NCBI RefSeq assembly: GCF_910592395.1
Contig: NC_088310.1
Coordinates: 21,025,501-21,089,500, forward strand
DNA length: 64,000 nt
Direction of reading: 5' to 3'
Source: Lineus longissimus
Lineage: Eukaryota > Nemertea > Pilidiophora > Heteronemertea > Lineidae
The first letter of the stretch is position 1. Every line of letters starts with the position of its first letter. The notes beneath the pieces are model-generated. The model saw only the letters and a list, made by a program, of their open reading frames with translations. It was not told the DNA's origin and ran no database searches. Of the stretch, positions 61,400 through 64,000 are shown piece after piece. Position numbers and translations under genes: made by a program.

Positions 61400-63740
61400 G
61401 AAACCGGTGGACCTAGAAAGCTAGGTAAATATTTGATAATGTCCGTCATCTACCATGTCCAGACTGGTCAGTGTCTAGATTGATTAAAAAATATATGTAT
61501 ATATGCCACAGAGCAGCTCGAGGAAACGCTGAGGTGGAAAAACTGATTTTATTTGTTTATCATCTGACCATTAATACTGCACCATACACCCATTCTCAAT
61601 TACTATATTTTTGCGCAGTGAGTTTTTTTCAATCGATAGGAGGATAAAAACCTATCTATCTGCGGATTGAAAAATTAAACTGCCTCACAATATTTGGCAC
61701 TGGGCAAGGGCACTGGGCATCAATTTGAAATTTTGGAAAAGCATATTGTCGGAAGAAGATCAGTTTCCGGTAAAGTCGTAGGCCTAAATATCATTTTCAA
61801 TTGGTTTGAACTTCAGTTTCGTGCACTTTACGTCATTTTTGACAAAGTAATTACTTCAAAAAGACGGCTTCGCTTGCTGTTTTTGAATATCGTTGGTGGT
61901 AAAAATCACTGCCGCTTCGTGTATATAATATTTTGTCCTGCCTCGGTGGTTGCACTAGCAGTGGGTTGGGCAGCTCTACGAATTCTTTGTACAGAACTTA
62001 TATTTTTACCCGATTCAACCGTTAATGTCATTGATATTTAGTCCCTTGAATAGGTTAGCTGACGGTTCAATATCTCATAATTTATTAAAACCTTCCTGCG
62101 GTGAATACCACAAGGGAAAGAATAGGTCTTTATGTCAACTCAAAGCATTGCTCTTCCGTCTTTCTCAGTGCACAGCCAATATTTGATGCAAAACACTAAT
62201 TTGATTCTTTGTAACTATTTTCTGTCAGATTACATGGGGTATTTCCGTATTAATATTTGATAATATCATCACCAGAACCATTCACAGGGCAGTTTAGAAA
62301 TCACTTCATGTTAATTTACCGCCACTGATTCAGCTGAACATGGATACCGGAAGTGAAGCTCTCAACCAATTACATCCCATGATACCCCTTGCGTGCGCTT
62401 GCGTGGAGTATCATAGTAACAATTCAGCCCAGCAGCCGCCTTTCATCCGCACACACTAGAAAATAAACAACGAGGTTGGCTAAATTAGAACCATGTTAAA
62501 TGTAATGAATTAATGCACGGCTCAAATGAGTGCATTATTTCTGCATTGAACTTAGAATATTTGAGTATCAAATGAAGCACGTCACGTTGAGGTAGTTCAA
62601 TGGGCCAGTCCTTTGGTTCAGGAAGCAGCAATGTCAACGTTTTGAGCCAAGTGATGTTCAGGGGGCACTTGGGGTTTGTGATGTAGCACTCATCCCAATT
62701 AAGGTCGTAGTCTGGCAAACATATTAATCAGAGCCATGCGATACTTCGACCCGCTTTGATAGGCGCATTGTACAATGCTAAAATAATAAAGTTATGACAT
62801 GGTGACATAGCATGCATTTCTTTCTTAAATTGGCAAAAAATCCAGAGGTTAAAATGATTTATAGGTCAAAACACCCGAAGTTTGAAGTAATCTGGACTCA
62901 AAATGGACTCATCGAAATATCTTGTTGACGGTCACCTTGGCAGCTGACCCAACCGATTGGATTGGTCTTTTCTGAGCTGTAGCCCTTACTGAATAGAAAA
63001 GAAATGAAGCTTTCCGAAATAAAACTGGTCCTGATGTCTAAAGCTGGTGGACATTACCTTACCAGTCATTTCCACGACCATTAAAACGAAAACTCGTCAT
63101 CATTATCACCATCGATATCGAAGAAATCACTGCAGAAAACACGTTTTCTAATTAGTAAAAACCTCGCTGTCACAAAAACAACTCATGTATCATTAATAGG
63201 CCCATTAATTTAGATTAATCTATTTGTACCTGTCCATTTATTCCTATTGACGTTTCGATTTTTGTCCTCATGCGTGACTAGATTTAGTAAAAAGCTCAAC
63301 AGTAAGCCATCGTGCGCAACATCTCTCATTCATGTTTCTGACTTCTATGTCAAATATCATCAACAATGGAGAACATCATTTAGCGTGCTGAAGGTTCCTG
63401 TCATTGTTTTCTTTGCTGATGGAAATCATTTAATCGACCGAAATCAGAGTAGAGGTAAGCGTTGATGCGACCAAGGTAGAAAGTCAAATAGCGTTTTATT
63501 AAACTCTCATTGAAAACTGATTGTGTGTACAATAGTAGTTGTAGTGTTTATGAGATTCATTGCCTCCTCTGGGAGTTTAGTTTGGAATATCGAACTTTGA
63601 CCAATAGTTACCTTAGCACATCTGATATCGTCACGTGCCATTGACACTTCCTTGACTTCATGATGTAATATTATGCTACCAAATGTTCTTGGCCAATAGC
63701 GTAACTCGATTCACATCATGTGATTTCAAGTCATCGCATC
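61400..63740. other. Intergenic, no gene recognised
   Basis: No exon or RNA gene is supported. The ORF at 61694-62041 (115 codons) ends with a hydrophobic stretch but has no other coding character. Confidence 0.45.
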
Positions 63741-63744
63741 GTAT

Positions 63745-63803
63745 CGGATCCAAAAAAGCAATAACGGATCCAAAAAAATGTCGTAACGGATCCTAAAAGG
63801 TTT
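63745..63803 (+). repeat. Three GGATCC-A-run repeats
   Basis: CGGATCCAAAAAA recurs three times (near 63746, 63765 and 63787; the last as CGGATCCTAAAA) at roughly 20-bp spacing, separated by AATAACGG / CGTAACGG links. It is a short degenerate tandem array next to the terminal palindrome and may be part of the same element. Confidence 0.65.
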
Positions 63804-63918
63804 TAATCCAATCAAAATGAAGTTTACAAATGATCTTGGATGGTCGTCGTTGATTTCTTTGCCAAGACATTTGGTTGCATAATATAGCAAATAGTGGATG
63901 TTTAAGGTCGTCCAATAT

Positions 63919-64000
63919 GGAATTTTGCTGGACTCAGAAATGTCATGGCGGACTCGCAAAGCCTCGTCCGCCATGACATTTCTTCGTCCATCAAAATTCC
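63919..64000. repeat. Long palindrome at the window edge
   Basis: Arms at 63919-63953 and 63966-64000 are 35 bp each, match at about 31 positions (GGAATTTTG, TGGAC, and a perfect 17-base inner block GAAATGTCATGGCGGAC), and flank a 12-base centre. The right arm ends exactly at the last base of the window, so the structure may be longer. It has the form of a foldback or palindromic MITE. Confidence 0.85.

Noticed and set aside
61694-62041. Membrane protein ORF
   Set aside because: Only the last third is hydrophobic, codon use is not coding-like and no splice sites or homology are evident.

Overview
The window looks like nuclear DNA of a bilaterian animal, most likely a marine invertebrate. It is AT-leaning and almost entirely non-coding. 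It has one clear spliced gene with short GT-AG introns, and three intact histidine tRNA genes of the typical animal form with oligo-T ends. There are no bacterial features such as operons, long ORFs or ribosome binding sites. The phylum cannot be fixed from the sequence alone. Frequent ACATGTA-type palindromes remind me of lophotrochozoan and invertebrate-deuterostome genomes, but that is only an impression.

Layout. 1-17 kb is intergenic DNA with a probable tRNA-derived SINE (4.4-4.7 kb), several old local tandem duplications (9.0, 11.0 and 15.8 kb), two possible DNA-transposon ends (13.5 and 15.2 kb) and an imperfect foldback (16.6 kb). 17.0-17.9 kb holds the one confident protein gene on the + strand. 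Its three coding exons give a 190-residue protein with four membrane spans, broadly like CD20/MS4A proteins, and its 3' UTR may run to about 19.4 kb. 19.4-41 kb is mostly empty. It holds a 188-codon ORF of uncertain meaning (23.6 kb), a duplicated ~169-bp unit (28.6 kb), a possible last exon (32.1 kb) and a five-copy minisatellite (38.1 kb).

41.9-46.6 kb holds several short coding-looking segments: a possible first exon with an apparent frame break, an 80-residue ORF with a signal-peptide-like start, and a possible last exon on the minus strand. 44.7-50.2 kb carries the three tRNA-His genes, one alone and two head to head, with shared 5' flanking motifs that point to duplication of the gene with its flank. 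50-64 kb is again mostly empty. It has a possible last exon on the minus strand (55.0 kb), a Cys-rich possible first exon overlapping a YY1-like site (58.9 kb), a pair of ~114-bp inverted repeats 640 bp apart (60.5-61.4 kb), and a long palindrome that runs into the right edge of the window.

No set of genes here works together as a recognisable pathway, and I did not find a convincing new biological system. The most useful leads are the tetraspan gene, the tRNA-His cluster and its shared flanks, the inverted-repeat pair at 60.5/61.3 kb, the terminal palindrome, and a short list of candidate exons that transcript data could settle.
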